From: Saksenaea vasiformis B4078
Taxonomy: Eukaryota; Mucoromycota; Mucoromycetes; Mucorales; Saksenaeaceae
Direction of reading: 5' to 3'
Length of the DNA: 64,000 nt
Assembly (NCBI GenBank): GCA_000697055.1
Contig: JNDT01001814.1
Span: forward strand, 24,436 to 88,435
In this document: piece by piece, positions 47,066 to 59,610 of the stretch
Layout of the letters: every line of letters starts with the position of its first letter
Numbering within the stretch: the stretch's first letter is position 1
Made by a program: the position numbers and the translations under genes
The notes under the pieces: generated by a model
What the model saw: only the letters and a program-made list of their open reading frames with translations
The model's database searches: none
Told to the model about the DNA's origin: nothing

Positions 47066-48672
47066 TTGTTCAAACTGACGTCCCATCCTGATACCAGTAT
47101 ACAGAGCGTCAACGGCTCATCGACCGTTGCATCGACTCGAGAAAACCCCTCAATTAAGACCGACAAAGATGTCACAACCTCTCCAGACGATCGATTAGCA
47201 AAATTCCAAAAATACAAGAGCTGGTTACTCTGGTGGAATACAGACGAATGGTGGCCTGTCATTATCGGCTGGATCTTTTTTGGATGCGTCGTCAGTGCAA
47301 TTCACCGCGGTATACCATGGCCGAAATTTCTACCATGGACAACGAACCCCTTCCTCACCTTCAACACAACCGGAAATTACGGCTTAATTGTTATCGCCGT
47401 TGCCATGGGCATCCTTTTGTCGCTGGCAATGATTTCCATAGGAATGAAAGGTGCCTACCGATTTCCACTAGGCTACCTTGTTGTTTTCTTCATCGCTCTG
47501 ATCAGTAAAATGCTGGCAGCCAATGGTAAGGCTGAGTACAATAGGTGTTTGAAAAAAAATGAGTTGCTGATTCCTATTATCCAGTAACGCTCAAGCAAGC
47601 CAGTCTCGGTGATTCAATATGGGCCATCATCTTTGGCTGTGTTCTACGAAATCTTCTATCGATGAAAGCACCCAACAAACCTGTTCCTGTCTTTCTAAAG
47701 GTCGCTATGCAAACAGAATTTTATATTGCCACCAGTTTGGTTCTTCTGTGCATTAACATCAACGTTCTCCGGCCCCTTGCTCCACGTGCAATTTTTGTCA
47801 GTTGGCTCGACACACCTACATTATTCATGGTTGTTGCTTTCCTCGGTTGGCGTCTACTCAAGATCGATATGCAAACTTCCATCATTTTATCGGGTGCAAC
47901 CTTCATCTGCGGCTCATCTGCTGCCATTGCACTTGGTGCCAGTATGGGAGTGATGCATAAGACGGAGATGCCAATCGCTATTATTTCGATTTTCACGATC
48001 CCAAGTATCATTGCACTTCCCTATGTAGCACACAGACTCGATTTCTCACCTGATGTCAGCGGTGCCTGGTTTGGTGGCTGCGTTGACTCAACAGGGGCTG
48101 TCATTGCCGCCGCTAACATTTATGGCGATCAGCAGGCGATCAACACTTCTGCCGTTGTGAAGATGATTCAAAACGTCTTGATTGGTCCTATTTCGGTTGT
48201 CATGGCGTGGGCATGGTCTCAGTACGAACTGAGACAAGCATACAAACAGCAAGATGAGCTTCTGCGACGTTCACCCGATACAGCCGTCGACGATATTGCA
48301 ATGGAAGAAGTTACTACGGAATCCAAAGCAGGAAGATCAAGGCCAGACATGCCAAAGCAGGAGAAACCATGGTTATTGCTCTGGAAGCGTTTCCCAAAGT
48401 TTGTTCTCGGTTTTATAATCACTGCCGTTCTTTTCAATACCGTTATCAAGGGCGATGAAAAGCAACTGGGAGAAGTCTATGAATTCTGCTTTTACATCTC
48501 CGAATGGTTTTCAACCCTTTCCTTCGTAAGCATTGGCTTAGGACTGGATATTAACACTGTAAAAAACAACATTCGCCACGTGGGAAAGCTTTGTACACTT
48601 TACATCATTGCTCAGATGGTTGATATTGTTGCCACTGCCGCCTTATCATGGATTGCATTTACCCGTATATAA
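47066..48672 (+). CDS. YeiH-like (UPF0324) multi-pass membrane transporter
   Basis: Predicted anion or sulfate-exporter-like membrane protein. Exon 1 runs to 47525 and joins exon 2 (47585-48672) in phase. After a polar N-terminus and a Trp-rich entry (YKSWLLWWNTDEWWPVIIGW) there are about ten hydrophobic segments. The YeiH-type signatures FICGSSAAIALGASMGV and AWFGGCVDSTGAVIAAANIY are visible, as is VVKMIQNVLIGPISVVMAWA. A polar cytosolic loop of about 60 aa separates the last helices, ending with FVSIGLGLDINTVKNN. No ATG exists in the open frame at the 5' end (open back to 47000), so the true start must lie in an unidentified upstream exon. The reported start is only the first supported position. 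Substrate is not predictable. Confidence 0.8.
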
Positions 48673-49725
48673 TTCAATAAATAATAAATCATTGCTTGCA
48701 CACTTAGACATTTAATCAGAGTGCAGTGTTCGTTTCTCGCATTTCTACATATATATATATATATGCTTCATGTTTTAGTTCGGTGGAAGAAGTAGTATCG
48801 CAGTGCAAGACAAACTGCGGTGGGCTCCTGTGTATTCGCGAGTACAACATGAAACAAGTTTCGACATAGCAGGTAAAATAGTTTAGCTCCAAAAGAAAGG
48901 AGCACAGTACTGTAAATGATCATTACTGCATCTCTAAATTGTCAGTTAAGTGCTAGTACAGTACTATAGATGCATGCGAAGGCATAATTACTGAAGATAG
49001 TGTTGTTATAAAACATTGTCCAAACAAGTAAACAGAGTCCAATGAAAATTGCCGTTGTCTATCCCGCACTCAAGACAGTGGTCGTCTGCGCTTTCATTTT
49101 GGAAATCATAACCATGTCAGATGATTTCTTTTTTGACCAGGTCATACGGCGATCCATGTTAATGTGGAAAGGTAACTCTGTTAAGGAACACATAGTTAAC
49201 CCCAAAGTCCACACTGAAGCCTTTCGATTTGTGAGTCCAATCAAAGCACTTTTAGATCTCAGTCTCATTATCCCTTTTCACAGGCTAAAACCTGGTCTTT
49301 TTGAAGTAATAATTTGTGCATAGTGTTAACAGCATCTTAGAGATCTGAAATATCTGGACCAGCCTGTGCATCAGCTGCTTAAGGATAATCGAGAGATTCT
49401 CATGGATGTATTTTATGGTGAATCTTTATGCTCTTCATCAAATACTTCCACCATCGTGAAGGCGAATTCAAGTGTTCTACTCGGTTTTCTTCTGTTGCTA
49501 CGACATAAACATGATTCCAGTACAAAAAAGAGACACGTACACAAGCTACTGTTATTTCACATTTCTAAACCGGGATACCAAAATCAGAAAAACCGAAACA
49601 GGGGAAAACATGAACTGTGTTCTGGAATTATTGTTCATTTTTCTCGTTCTTTTCAGCAGCGTAAGCAAAGGTGAGATAAAGCGACGTGAAAGACGGACAT
49701 GAACTATTATTTCATAGCTCCTAAT
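48673..49725. other. spacer between transporter gene and its truncated copy
   Basis: About 1 kb with a (TA)n tract near 48752-48765. Small frames (49042-49323, 49366-49674) lack motifs. The first ~90 bp downstream of the transporter stop are recognisably similar to the sequence after the truncated copy, so the duplication included some 3' flank. Confidence 0.5.
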
Positions 49726-49980
49726 AGTTTTCAACCATTCCCTCCGTCAGTATTGCTTTACGACTGGGCATCAACACCGTAGAAAATAACATTTGCCACG
49801 TGGGAAAACTTTGTATACTTTACATCATTGCTCAGATGGCTCGTATTGTAGTCGTTGCCTTACCATGGGTTACATTTAGTCGTGTTTGGCCAGTACAGAT
49901 AGAATGATTTACTTACATACTTAGCCACCCAATCAAGAGATATCCTTCATTCCCCGCGCTTCTGCATGCATATGCCTCGC
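49726..49980 (+). pseudogene. truncated duplicate of the transporter 3' end
   Basis: The translation FSTIPSVSIALRLGINTVEN continuing with NICHVGKLCILYIIAQMAR matches the C-terminus of the upstream transporter (FSTLSFVSIGLGLDINTVKN, then NIRHVGKLCTLYIIAQMVD). DNA identity is high over about 160 bp and weaker similarity continues into the 3' flank. Nothing upstream of this last segment is present, there is no start codon or promoter, and the original stop has changed. It is a partial tandem duplication about 1.2 kb downstream of its parent, now diverged. Confidence 0.85.
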
Positions 49981-50177
49981 CATCCACTGTGTTTATAGAC
50001 GAAAAGGTAAACAGTAGAACTACAGTGACTTATAAAAGGGAAAAGGCTGTAGCAGATATCACTCGATGGATTTTCCTTTTTGTTCTAATGCCTACCAATT
50101 AGGGTAAGCATCGGCCATCCAACTGGTTCTTTTTTTACCCTTTTTTCCCTTTCTCTTCTTTATTTTCTTTTACCACA

Positions 50178-51626
50178 ATGTCAGAATCGGCATCGAGATT
50201 CCAACCTCCCATTGCTGGTCCAAGTCAATCGCGATCCGACGCCTCACAGACTTCGGTAATTACTCATGCAACCTCAATCTTTGCAGCTACACCTTCAAGG
50301 ACGGTACGCTCAAACTGGCTGAGATTTTTATGCGAGGCTTGGGGTCGGATATCTCGCGCAAGCAAATTCGTACTGTCAACATTAGTGTTATTCCTGGTAG
50401 CCCAGGTAAATTGTTCCTCTATCTCATATTTTGGAAAAATAACCGAACTGGTTCAGATCATTGTCACCATAGCTATTTTGGTGGCTGCGAAACAGGAATC
50501 ATGCGATAAACCCTTGTCCATATTTCTGATCGTCTATGCTGCTCGCGATGCTGTTTCTTGTCCTTTACTGATATATCATCGCCTTATCCGACAACCATTA
50601 CGACGACAAGCTCGTTCTAGCAGGCAAGGTGAATTGCCCCGTCTTCGTCAGGAATCAGAAGACTCAACCAACCAAGGAAATGAAGCGCAGCCTTCATCTG
50701 CCGAAGTCGAAACCCATCCAGCACCAAATACATTATCAAACAGAACTCTTCCGCCAAGTTCTTCTTTTGTCGGCGAATGGGCTGATCGGTACAGAAGCTA
50801 ACACAGTAACGAAAGTCCAACTGATGAAGTATTCACCCAATGTAGCCTGAAAGCACTTGTTGATTTGGCTGCTGTTCTATTGTTTGTCGTCGGCAACTAC
50901 TTTCTATTTACATCCAACAATTGCGCACGAGAAGCACCAATGCTGTTTTACACCACACTTATATGGATGTTGCTGGGGTACCTAGTCATCCTTTTACCAC
51001 TGATTTTGTGTGGATCCGTTATCTTCTGTCTCCCTTGCGTGCTTGGTACGTTTTCTGTACATAGTCTGCACAATTACAAATTACTTACATGTTTGTCAGT
51101 TGCAATGCGGGCGTTAGACTTGGGCGACATTCCGGGACTGAAGATGGGTGCCACAAAAAGTGAAATTCAGCAAATGCCTGTCCTAAGATACAAATCCCCA
51201 GTAGCATCGACAAATGAGGATCTGCCGACAGAAACCTCCTTCAAAACTCAGAATGCTAAGAAGAAAACTACAAAAATGAGTTTTATGCGCCGGCTGCTGC
51301 TCAAACGTTCACCAAAAGAGGAAGATAGTATCGAAACCCAGTACGAGGAGATGACAATACCGGTCGCAGAAGATGCTGTGTGCTCGATTTGTCTATCAGA
51401 CTATGAAGACAACGATCTTTTATGTAAACTGTGGTAAGTACGATGACTGAAGAAAAAGGAAGGAACAGACTAAAGATTGTTGTATGTGCGGCCTGTGACT
51501 AGGTGCAGGCATCATTTTCACAAAGATTGTGTGCAAGAATGGCTAGCGTTGAACACTAACTGTCCATTATGCAAGCAAGATTTCCGAGGGAAGAACTACC
51601 AGCGTGGAGATATCGATGGAAACTAG
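50178..51626 (+). CDS. multi-pass membrane RING-H2 E3 ubiquitin ligase
   Basis: Predicted membrane-anchored ubiquitin ligase. Exons 50178-50788, 50846-51045, 51100-51433 and 51503-51626 join in phase to 422 aa. The N-terminus is polar. Hydrophobic segments include FVLSTLVLFLVAQV, LVQIIVTIAILVAA, SIFLIVYAARDAV, LVDLAAVLLFVVGNYFLF and LIWMLLGYLVILLPLILCGS. A basic cytosolic linker (FMRRLLLKRSPKEE) leads to the C-terminal RING-H2: CSICLSDYEDNDLLCKLW, then CRHHFHKDCVQEWL and NCPLCKQDF, with all eight zinc ligands present. An intron splits the RING between the second and third ligand pairs. Architecture (several membrane spans, then RING-H2 at the end) resembles plant and fungal organelle-membrane RING ligases; location and substrate are unknown. 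Confidence 0.88.
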
Positions 51627-53961
51627 CAGTATGGAAAGCAGACTAAGCTCAGCAAACACCGCCACATATCACATTGAACAACATTTGTTGTATTTATACC
51701 CATTCACAGCAATTCGCTGTAAAAATTTGCACGTTACTTGCCTGCAATTTCTTCCATCTGTAATACTGCATCTACCCTCGCTATCCATCTGACGCGTACA
51801 TGATTATTGTCATCATTAAAAATTACTACATACTCGCCTTTCAATTCCTCAAAGAAGTCTAATTTTCGGTGCAACTACCTTATCACATCCAATTGATGAT
51901 GTTTAACTTGCTCTAATCAGCTTGATTTGCTTTAATTGCTGTAGACTCTAGAAACCACTATACATAGCAGAAGACGTTACTCAGAGAAGCAAAGTAAACT
52001 GAACAAAATTCGACCTGATCAGATAACGACATTCGTGTTGGTCTATCATAGGTAAGCGAGTTATAATCATCTTCAAATGCGTGGTTGACTTCGCGTTGAA
52101 ATGTCTCCATTCGTTTTCTCCGTAGAATACTGTCTTGTTATCCTGTAACTTTTTAGCCTCTCGGTATCAAGATGTACACAATGTAAAAGAAATAAATGCT
52201 GCGTGAGGCAATAGAGTCTGATATTACGTGCTCAAGAAAGCAGCACGTGGGCTGGCATGTCAAAGAACGAGATAAAGTAGCCGCCACGAATGTATTGCAT
52301 AGAATAGGAACCTGTCACCAAATCATAGGTTGATAACTGATATTCTACTTCTTCCCTGGGCTAAGTTGACTATTCACAGATGCGGCATTTATTGGCGTAG
52401 CATAAAAGAAACACTGAGTAAACGATAATCATCGAAATACATGGGCTAGACCTCAATTAGTAAATCCTTTGGAATGCATCATTATAACTTGAGGTTTCAA
52501 GTATTTGCAAGAAGCCCTTGTAATCCTAACTCGGTGGTCAGGTACCGTAGGCGTGATTCATCCGAGGCAGCCTGCAGTGTTGAAAAATGTTCAGTGCAAA
52601 AGACTGATGTAGCAATAGTAGGCAAGAAAGACCCGAAGATCTTTCTAGCCGACATTGCAGACCCATACCTTAAACGCGGTTAACTGAAAGTCAGACCAAC
52701 GCATAAGGTATGGGATAAATGGATACTTGAAATGTATGCATCAGAAGATTGTTGCGGATATCTGCAATAACGATAGACTCACTGCATGCTGTGAATCAAG
52801 GCAACAGCTTGGCTACTATCGTTCGTATGGAAGGATGATTACAACTTTGGGGAAGTTGTGCAGACCTTACCAGTTAAGTCAAGAACCGGAGACGATAGAA
52901 GGAAAAGGGCGGTGGCGCAAGTTGATATTAAACGGCTCACATTATGCAAAATGGGATTCATGACGAATTGTGACCGATTGATTACATACGTGCTGGTTCC
53001 TTGTCATTTGAACGTACCTCTTTGTATCACATGTGACTCTGTGCTTCATTTCGCATCATACGCTTGGACGCTAGCTGCCGCTTCCGCTTCGGTCAAGGGT
53101 CAATTGTCGTATAGGAAAGAACAAAAGAAGACAGAGAAGGAGCAGTAAATAATGTATCTTTTAATTGATAATGCTCGATCAGTGTCTTTCGGTGCTGAGA
53201 GAAGTTCGCTCCAAAAAGTGCTTGGACCTCCGCTGCGCTCAGGTTATTATAGATAGAAGGAGGTGACCGGCCAGGTCGCGATTTACATTTAATGGTGCTT
53301 CGGTTGATGTTTCTAGACTGTAATCAGGCGATGCCTACTAAGCTATTGGCAGAACATAAGACGTCGGTTCAACCTACAGGGCGAATTGCAACCCCTGGCG
53401 CCTCAGAAATCCGATTATTTGGTCCACTGTAACCAATTCTTGGAAGGGGAATTTCACTTAGTTATCTTAACGTGGTTGGTGCAACCTGGGCAAAAAGAAA
53501 AAAGAAAGAAAGAGGAATGAATGAAGGAACGATATATACCTTTGTCGCTTAGGGGAACGGATACATTCGCATCACTGTAATGTTGGCTTGACTCATGGCT
53601 AGCAGGAAAGACTGTTGCAATAATGATGAAGTTGAATCAGATATGCATCTTCATGCGCCACGAAAGCAATCGAATCTGTGTCGCCACTCCGATCCTATTT
53701 TGCATTCTAGTTGGTACGAAATCGCTCATAAGATTAGGAACGTGTCGCGATGCATGACGATTTGCAAGGGAACTTACAGAGTGTGAGGAGCCATGCAATA
53801 TGATGTGGGGTTTGACTATGCGTGGCAGTAGCGGTAGTAATAACAGTAGTAGTGGATCACGTCTTTTCTGAAGTTGCTAAGACATTGCGTTCCGTTCTTT
53901 TCTGTTTATCTCGTCCTCAAAATTCTTTCCTTCCTTCGATAACGAGCTGTCCCGCGTTGTC
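51627..53961. other. intergenic, no supported gene
   Basis: About 2.3 kb between two plus-strand genes. Frames at 52474-52683, 52727-52963 and 52858-53148 have no recognisable motif or consistent splice structure. Trinucleotide-like GTA/GTAGTA repeats occur near 53825-53855. The last few hundred bases should carry the kinase promoter. Confidence 0.4.
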
Positions 53962-55792
53962 ATGAACTTGGCGGACACCTCATTCGCACAAGAAGAATGT
54001 CTCAATGCAACGGCAGTCAGCCCATCTCTCATTCCTGAACAGATAACGACTAGTTTTGAATCTGCATCTCAGAGATCGTCTACATTAGAGTATGCCCAAA
54101 CCACGACAACAATGGTACGTGAGTAACACGCTGGATAGAAACGAACAGGTGTAATATACTCTTATATTTGCAGAGCGCCAACGAAGCACTTGCTCAAAAT
54201 ACTCCGATAGGTCATCGAAGACAGCAGCCGTCTGTTGGCCTTGGCATCGTTACGGACCTCGAAGAGATCCACGACGATCGTCGCAAGTCTAAAAATGACG
54301 CATTTTTTAGCAATACCACGGAACTACCTCGTCCACCACCTTCTTTGGCACGGCAAGTTTGTGTCCCTTCTAATATAGATCAGTCTACTATTTCCCCTTC
54401 GCAAAATCGTGCGGAGGATAACTGCACGAAAGTGATGGACGAACAGGGCGGAGTGCATGCGCCAAGGTCCAGTGAGCTATCCTTATTTCCTGAGGAAACT
54501 ATTGTTCCATTACCAAGTCCGGCACAAGCTACTGTAGACGCGACATTCCCAGCGGTACATGCATTTCCAAAACATCGGGTGCTTTCCTTACCGACAACGT
54601 CTGAATCAGCTCCGACATCCGCACCAACCAATATTCCGGTCATCACTTTCGTCCCTCTCTCCCCCGATAAAACCAATACGATTCCATCGTTGTCAGAGTT
54701 TCCAATCCTGGGTGATATCGACGAGCGAGACCACGTCCCTGAAAGAACCCTCCTGACTGTACCTATTACACGCGAACACAAATATTCATCCCCAACCTTA
54801 ACGCGTTCCACCACTGAAGAGATTATTGGGAAAGTGATATGGAAGTTTCATATCCAAAAACTGCTTGGCGTTGGTGCATTTTCTAAAGTGTATCTAGCCC
54901 ACAACATTGAGTCGGGCCAGCAATACGCAATCAAAATGATCAGCAAAGAGCGTATGGTGGAAGATTTGAGGGTGAAAACAAGCATCGAAAGAGAAGTGGA
55001 GATACTCAAAGTAAAGGAAATAGAGGTCCCAGCTGATGCAGATACTGATCTACTGATACTAGCACATAGATCATCCTAACATTATACGACTCGAGGCCAC
55101 AATGGAAACCGAGCAGCATCTCTGTATTGTCCTGGAATACGTGGATGGTGGAGAACTGTTTGATTATGTCCAAAAAATGCATTGTAATAACGAGCGACTG
55201 GTTTGCAAAGTGGACGAGTATGAAGTGAAATGCCTGTTCCTACAGATTGTCCATGTCGTAAGATGGATGCATGAACGTAACATTGTTCATCGTGATCTTA
55301 AGCTCGAGAGTAGGTCGCATGTATAATTCACCACCTTAATTTACAATGCCAATTGCAGACATTCTTCTTCAAAAGGATGAGGACGGAAACCTTCGAGCCA
55401 AACTTACAGACTTTGGCTTATCACGCGTAGTAGACCCAGCAGTGCCCAATCTAACTACAAGATGCGGCAGCGAGGAGTACGCAGCACCTGAAATTGTACA
55501 GAGCCGAACCTATGATGGCCGGTGTACGGATACATGGTCTCTGGGTGTGGTGCTATATGCTTTACTTGTAGGATACCTACCTTTCACATACAATCCATCC
55601 CGCGGTGAGAGAATTTCTCATATGTTTCATCGCATTGTATGCGCCGAAATCAAATGGCCAACCTCCAAAGATCCATTAGGATCCGTGAGCGATAACGCAA
55701 AACAGGTCGTTGAAAGTATGTTGACACGGCAACCAGAGAAACGTATCCATCTACAAGACGTCGAAAAACTTCCTTGGTTTACGGATACATGA
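53962..55792 (+). CDS. CAMK-like serine/threonine protein kinase
   Basis: Exons 53962-54114, 54174-55010, 55063-55309 and 55359-55792 give 556 aa. Residues 1 to about 270 are Ser/Thr/Pro-rich and probably disordered. The C-terminal kinase domain is complete: glycine loop LGVGAFSKVYLAH, catalytic lysine in YAIKMISKE, HPNIIRL, ELFDYV, catalytic loop HRDLKLENILL (spanning intron 3), metal-binding DFGLSR, activation segment TTRCGSEEYAAPEI, DTWSLGVVLYALLVGYLPF and the final RIHLQDVEKLPWF. The loop and APE sequence point to the CAMK/Snf1-related side of the family. The long N-terminal extension with a C-terminal kinase resembles fungal nutrient or stress kinases, but I cannot name the orthologue. 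Confidence 0.92.
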
Positions 55793-57911
55793 TTAATCTT
55801 TTTGCATCAGGGTCGTATCAAATAAATAAAAATGATCGCCATGGGTAAAAAAGCTTCGTTCTTTTGACTGCTTCTGCTCATTCTCCTCTCGTCTATTGAT
55901 ACTATGAGAGGATACCAGTAGTCCAGTCGATGTGTTATAAACGCATCATCCCACTCAGATTGCTTGTTTTTTCTTAACGCGGCTGCTGCTCCAGCCCGTG
56001 GAGTATACGCTAATACCGAGTGCTTGTCAACAATAGTAAGCAAGCAGTAATTCTGATTTTCAAGGTTAGTGTGGCACTATGTCACATTCCCAAAAATGAC
56101 AAGTTACACGCATTGATATCGCATATTGGCGTGAGAAAGAGGAATTGACGAAAGTTTGCTCTTTTATTTTAAGGGCGATCACCGGCGAAAGGTGTTTATT
56201 GACGAGATTCTACTGCATATTGTTTACTGAACAAATTTTTACGCTTCCCCTCCCCATAGATCGCACACCATAGCTTCGCCTTTTTTTGCTTTTGCCCGCA
56301 AAGGTTTTTTTTTTCTGCTTTATCTACGAGACCGGGCTAGAGCGGACATGCTTAGTTAGCGACACGCTCACAGTCATCAAAAAAAAAAAAAATTAAATAA
56401 AGTTTTGATCAAGTTTCTACGCTAATCTATATAAATTTTGCGTCCATGAGGAACTATTTGTACCTAAGAAAAAGAAACAAGTATGCGTTCGTTAATACAT
56501 AAGATACCGGGGATGCAAAATGAACAGATCCAAAGAGACAAAAAAAGAGGAATTCATGCGTCCCTTTAAATACTGCCATTTTACGCGTTCCGATTTGTGC
56601 GCTGGGGAACCTATTACAATGGACCAGCACAATACTCTTTTGATTCGGAAGTAAAGGTATCTGGTTCTCTGCGCAAAGATACACTGCTCCTCACCGCAGG
56701 CTTGAGTTGGTGTAGACGCAAAGTAATATTTGGATGGCGTAAACGTGGGCTCAAAATCCAGTATTATTGCATCCTTCCACAATTCTAGGGGATATATATC
56801 TGAGTTGCTCTTGTGAACAAGCATCTTAATTGATTCGTCTTGAACCGATATCTGTTCTGTTGTTTTCCGTTCAATTTCCAAACAATCGGAACTGTACTTA
56901 GCAATGATATCCCATTATCATCGGCGAGATGAGCATGTACGTTATTGGAAATGAACTGGACCTCGCTACTCTTGATTATTTGCAAACCACAATTTTTGTT
57001 TCCTGTTGACTACGTACTATCCTGGAACAAGGTGGGCTTTAGACGATATAGAGGTCGGAAAGATGTTCTTGAATATTTCTTCCTTGGCGAGCATGCTTAC
57101 AGTTACATCGTTGGACCTGATCATCCTGTCTTGTGTACTTCTTTTTGTTTGACCAAATTGAACTTCTTTAAGGAAGCATGCCCCACTTCACCCCTATGCA
57201 TAGATCTGTGGGAGTGTACGTATGACCTATAGACACACATGAGCTGATGTTTACGCACGTAGCGTCGTGAAATTGGCCGAGTTAGCAAGGTAGCTCGCCG
57301 TGAAGAGAACGTTACTTGCAAACAAATTTTGTTTCACCAAACAAGTTACTGCTCTGGCGAAAATCATTCGGAGATTCAGCCAATGAAGCTGGGCGATCCT
57401 GCTCAAAATAAAAAAAGTAACCGAACCATGTGGGCGTCGACTTTCGCAGAGTACATATATCCGGTGACACAGATGAGGTTTTTGTAGTTAGATTTCATAT
57501 CTGTTAGACGGAATGTAAAAAGATGCGCTGCTCTTGCCCAGATTTGCACAGAGAGAACAAAGAAAAGCCTTCAAAGCGGAAGCCTAGAACTTCTAACTGA
57601 ACCGTGCCACTTGCCTATTTTAGTTTGAATCGCCAATAATTTAGTCGTGAAAGTCTCATATTGAAAGACGCCAAGAAGTTATGATAGATAAGAGCCACGA
57701 TGTCTTTTACATCCATAGCCTTTCATGGTTATCAAATGTGCCTTAATCCGGTAAGTATTCTCCAAAAGGAGGGTACTGCAGATACGCTGTAATGCAACAC
57801 AGGCTAAATGATCCTATTATATGATACGCCAAAGCCACGGCGCTCTTTCGACTCGGTCTTTCGCTTTTAGCTCTTTAAACCTCTATTCGTGCTCGACGCG
57901 TACCTTGTGCA
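55793..57911. other. gene-poor interval with one weak candidate
   Basis: About 2.1 kb. Poly-T/A tracts lie near 56300 and 56380. Apart from the weak minus-strand candidate at 56492-56985, nothing is supported. The 3' part holds the promoter of the gene at 57912. Confidence 0.4.
56492..56985 (-). CDS. possible small unknown gene or remnant
   Basis: Two overlapping frames look protein-like: IIKSSEVQFISNNVHAHLAD (from 56985) and then KTTEQISVQDESIKMLVHKS continuing with NSDIYPLELWKDAIILDFEP (to about 56500). The frames meet near 56890 without a clear GT-AG pair, and no upstream exon is convincing. It might be a genuine intron-containing gene read incompletely, or a decayed one. No domain is recognised. 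Confidence 0.25.
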
Positions 57912-59472
57912 ATGACAGGTAAGTAAAAACCATCATCTGTTGCACCATACTCATTTCCGATACAATAAGCCTCCTCTACGGAAAACCCATCGCCGACTAC
58001 TACCACAACCGCTGAAAAGACAACAGCACCTCCAACTAACTCAACGCCGGTGGAGGGGAATGAAGAGACCTCCATACCTCAATCGCCTGTTACTTCTCCA
58101 TCGGCTAATTCACCTACCGAAACAACACCCATCGAGAAAGTAGCGTCTAACGCTAGTTCCACTCCTAATGAAACGACGCCAGCGGAACCTTCACCTCTTG
58201 TTACCAAACTCAGGGCACAGCTGACCCAGCAACAAATGGTCCTAGACCATTTGGAGTTTCAGAAACAACAGCTTCAAAAAGACAACCAAGCCCTGACGGA
58301 AAAGGTGACGACGATGAAAAACAAGATACAACAGCGTTTGCAGGAGAAGGTTCAATTAGAAAAGAAGTACAACGACTACTTGAAGTCTATGCGTGCAACG
58401 AACGATACTTTGGAAACTATTACGGATAAGCTGCGAAATCTAAAAAAGATGATCTCCAGCCTTGCCGAGGATATTCTGGAACACGTTGACCCAGCTGTAG
58501 CAACGCGCGCACTTTCTACATTTTGGCTCAACTTACATGACCCTATAAAAAAGTTGGGCGATCCTTTGCCTGTCAACAGGATTCGCATGCTCACCGAGAA
58601 ATTCATGATGGATGTATTGGTGCAGAACATGAACCTGAATATATTCCCTGGACTCCAAGTATCATCGGAATATAACCAGTTGCAGGGTTTCTTTGAGACG
58701 CATGATCCACCATTCTCCATTCGATTACGGCAGGAAATGGCGCTCGTAGTCGTGTCTCAGAATAAGCCAGGAAGCGATATCTTTCAGTCACTGCATCAGG
58801 CAGTTTCTTCCAACTGGAAATTTTTGTATGGTGGCCTTGTGAAAGCCTATCCATATATTTATCAACATGACAAGAACGAATCAGACGTGCGAAAGCATTA
58901 TGGTGGTAAAGTACAGATTCTGGTGGAGCATGCCATGTCACTTGGGTTTGCCATGAAAGGACAAGAATATGATATTGCAGCGGCAGATACGCGTGAAAGT
59001 GCACAATCTTTTGACCCAGAACTGATGGAGGACGAAGATAAACAGAACTCCGGTGTCGTCGAATTCTGCATTTGCCCACCGTTTGTGGTTTACACAGAAC
59101 CACCTCAGACCTTGGAGAAAGCTAGAGTATTATGCTCTACAGCTACTAAATGAAAATGTTATTCCTTCGACCTTTGTGTTCTCGCTCCCTTATCTATTTC
59201 CTGACTCTAGCCATAGTCTATGTAATTAAATCCAATTCGATTTCTGATAATACAAATAGTTGTTTGTTTCTAGATCCTCCAATGGTAGCAACAAATGGGT
59301 ATGCGTGGCCAACGCAGATGCAATCCTTTATTACCGAGCTCCTGGACATTTTTCAGAAGAACAAAAGCATGGTTGGAACTATTTACGTAAGATACCACAA
59401 ACTGGGACTCGAAGGATGATAGGTATAGCTTATGTCAACATGATCTCCACGCCATCAGAGAATGATTTGTAA
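57912..59472 (+). CDS. unknown coiled-coil protein
   Basis: Starts with a seven-nucleotide coding exon (ATGACAG, 57912-57918) spliced in phase to 57970. The N-terminal ~85 residues are Thr/Ser/Pro-rich. A coiled coil follows (RAQLTQQQMVLDHLEFQKQQ through NKIQQRLQEKVQLEKKYNDY to KLRNLKKMISSLAEDI). Then comes a folded helical region with NRIRMLTEKFMMDVLVQNMN and FLYGGLVKAYPYIYQHDKNE, and the motif VVEFCICPPF. After 59085 the frame changes. A small exon (YYALQLLNENVIPSTF, about 59110-59170) and a final exon from 59274 (WVCVANADAILYYRAPGH through GIAYVNMISTPSENDL, stop 59472) fit GT-AG introns, with weak donors. Total size is about 480 aa. I recognise no named family. Confidence 0.75.
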
Positions 59473-59610
59473 AATGACACAAACTGTCGATCCTTGGTGT
59501 GGACGGTACACAAAGAAACTACCAGTGAATCGAGTTTATGCGATATATCAGTATAGATCCTATTATAAGAACCATTTGGTCTACCACAGACTCTTTTGCT
59601 ATTCTGATTG

